Shown here piece by piece: positions 5,351 to 5,577 of a stretch of 5,577 nucleotides of DNA (positions within the stretch are counted from its first letter, which is position 1; every line of letters starts with the position of its first letter). The translations under genes and the position numbers were made by a program. The stretch lies in contig JAPLMV010000044.1 of the NCBI GenBank assembly GCA_026386835.1, positions 1 through 5,577 on the forward strand, read 5' to 3'. Source of the DNA: Planctomycetota bacterium. GTDB taxonomy: Bacteria > Planctomycetota > Phycisphaerae > Sedimentisphaerales > Anaerobacaceae. Below the pieces are notes generated by a model, which saw only the letters and a program-made list of their open reading frames with translations, was not told where the DNA came from and did no database searches.

Positions 5351-5377
5351 ACCGCCGAGGGCACTGAGCCTGCAGAG
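5351..5377. repeat. Three-unit 9-base repeat ending in GAG
   Basis: Three consecutive 9-base units run ACCGCCGAG, GGCACTGAG, CCTGCAGAG; each ends in GAG with C at the fifth position. A further AAAAAGAG lies at 5382-5389. Similar degenerate nonamer tracts occur between genes in several bacterial groups. No function is known to me. Confidence 0.5.
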
Positions 5378-5480
5378 ATAGAAAAAGAGAAAAATTTGGG
5401 GGTGTTGTTTTTTTGAAACATCGGGACGAAGAAATTTTTAGACACAGATAAGCTATGAAACCGGAGCCTCCAAGCTCGGT

Positions 5481-5486
5481 TATAAT
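5481..5486 (+). promoter_or_regulatory. Possible -10 element (TATAAT)
   Basis: A perfect TATAAT is present, but the segment 17 bases upstream (5458-5463) does not resemble TTGACA and there is no TG extension. If used, transcription would start near 5493 and the transcript would lack the segment that can pair with the ribosome binding site. This is therefore an alternative to the RNA-switch model. Confidence 0.25.
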
Positions 5487-5494
5487 ACGGGATC

Positions 5495-5545
5495 ATGAAA
5501 TGTCCCAAAAATTTACGTGCTGGCGCTTGTGGCGTCGCACAATAA
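5495..5545 (+). CDS. Possible 16-residue leader peptide ORF
   Basis: ATG at 5495 opens a 16-codon frame, MKCPKNLRAGACGVAQ, ending in TAA at 5543-5545, 22 bases before the next gene's ATG and in a different frame. There is no good Shine-Dalgarno sequence, only GGGA within a hairpin. It has two Cys and no run of any amino acid typical of attenuation leaders. It is listed because translation through it would open the predicted hairpins; the chance of a random ORF this short is high. Confidence 0.2.
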   Translation: MKCPKNLRAGACGVAQ

Positions 5546-5567
5546 CCTTTTTGCAATGGAGGCTCTA

Positions 5568-5577
5568 ATGGATAAGT
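5568..5577 (+). CDS. Start of an unidentified gene, cut by the window edge
   Basis: ATG GAT AAG begins 5 bases after a consensus GGAGG (5558-5562), a convincing translation start. An in-frame ATG lies four codons earlier (5556) but overlaps the ribosome binding site, so 5568 is preferred. Only three codons are visible and no function can be assigned. It is divergent from fliK and separated from it by about 750 bases. Confidence 0.6.

Larger units (their letters stand above)
5459..5566 (+). promoter_or_regulatory. Candidate RNA switch: leader segment complementary to the downstream ribosome binding site
   Basis: GGAGCCTCCA (5463-5472) is complementary to TGGAGGCTCT (5557-5566), which contains the GGAGG ribosome binding site of the gene starting at 5568: nine Watson-Crick pairs and one G-U. 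The same upstream segment can instead form a local hairpin, 5459-5467 with 5474-5481 (eight pairs, one bulge, loop CTCCAA). The two folds exclude each other. Between them lie a hairpin with a GAA triloop (5489-5506, seven pairs, one bulge) and a further imperfect hairpin (5517-5540, GTGC/GCAC outside, GCGC/GCGT inside). Pairing with the ribosome binding site would form a multi-branched junction that hides it. No known riboswitch class was recognised. The transcript must start upstream of 5459 for this to work, which is not shown. Confidence 0.45.

Noticed and set aside
5317..5556. 79-codon minus-strand ORF across the right-hand leader region.
   Set aside because: It runs through the bent DNA, the nonamer repeats and the structured leader, with no ribosome binding site and no protein-like pattern.

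Overview
The window carries part of a flagellar gene region from an AT-leaning, flagellated Gram-negative-type bacterium. The lineage cannot be fixed from these bases alone. The degenerate heptamer and nonamer repeats between genes, together with the style of the short flagellin and the small membrane coiled-coil protein, remind me of Planctomycetota (Phycisphaerae-like genomes). That is an impression, not a demonstrated assignment.

Layout: the left edge holds the 3' part of a flavodoxin-fold NADH:quinone/azo oxidoreductase (azoR type) on the + strand. It converges on a run of five minus-strand genes. In order of transcription these are fliK (hook-length control), fliC (flagellin), fliS (flagellin export chaperone), a two-CBS-domain protein, and a small membrane-anchored coiled-coil protein of unknown function. 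Upstream of fliK lies a gene-free stretch of about 750 bases. At the right edge a new + strand gene begins with a strong ribosome binding site.

The control signals fit a two-step flagellar hierarchy. fliK is preceded by a site that fits the sigma-54 (-24/-12) consensus at every specified position. fliC is preceded by a good sigma-28 (FliA) type promoter and a structured leader of about 110 nt. fliS follows fliC after two hairpins and its own ribosome binding site, so flagellin and its chaperone are probably co-expressed at different levels. The CBS and coiled-coil genes, 12 bases apart, look like a separate small unit.

The non-coding DNA is unusually structured. Degenerate 7-base tandem repeats occur on both sides of fliK and also inside its coding sequence, where they become a 7-residue protein repeat. 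A series of helically phased A/T tracts predicts bent DNA at 5224-5349, followed by a 9-base repeat. The leader of the right-edge gene contains a 10-bp segment complementary to that gene's own ribosome binding site. The same segment can instead fold into a local hairpin, which is the layout of a translational RNA switch. No known riboswitch class was recognised there, and it is the most promising candidate for something undescribed.
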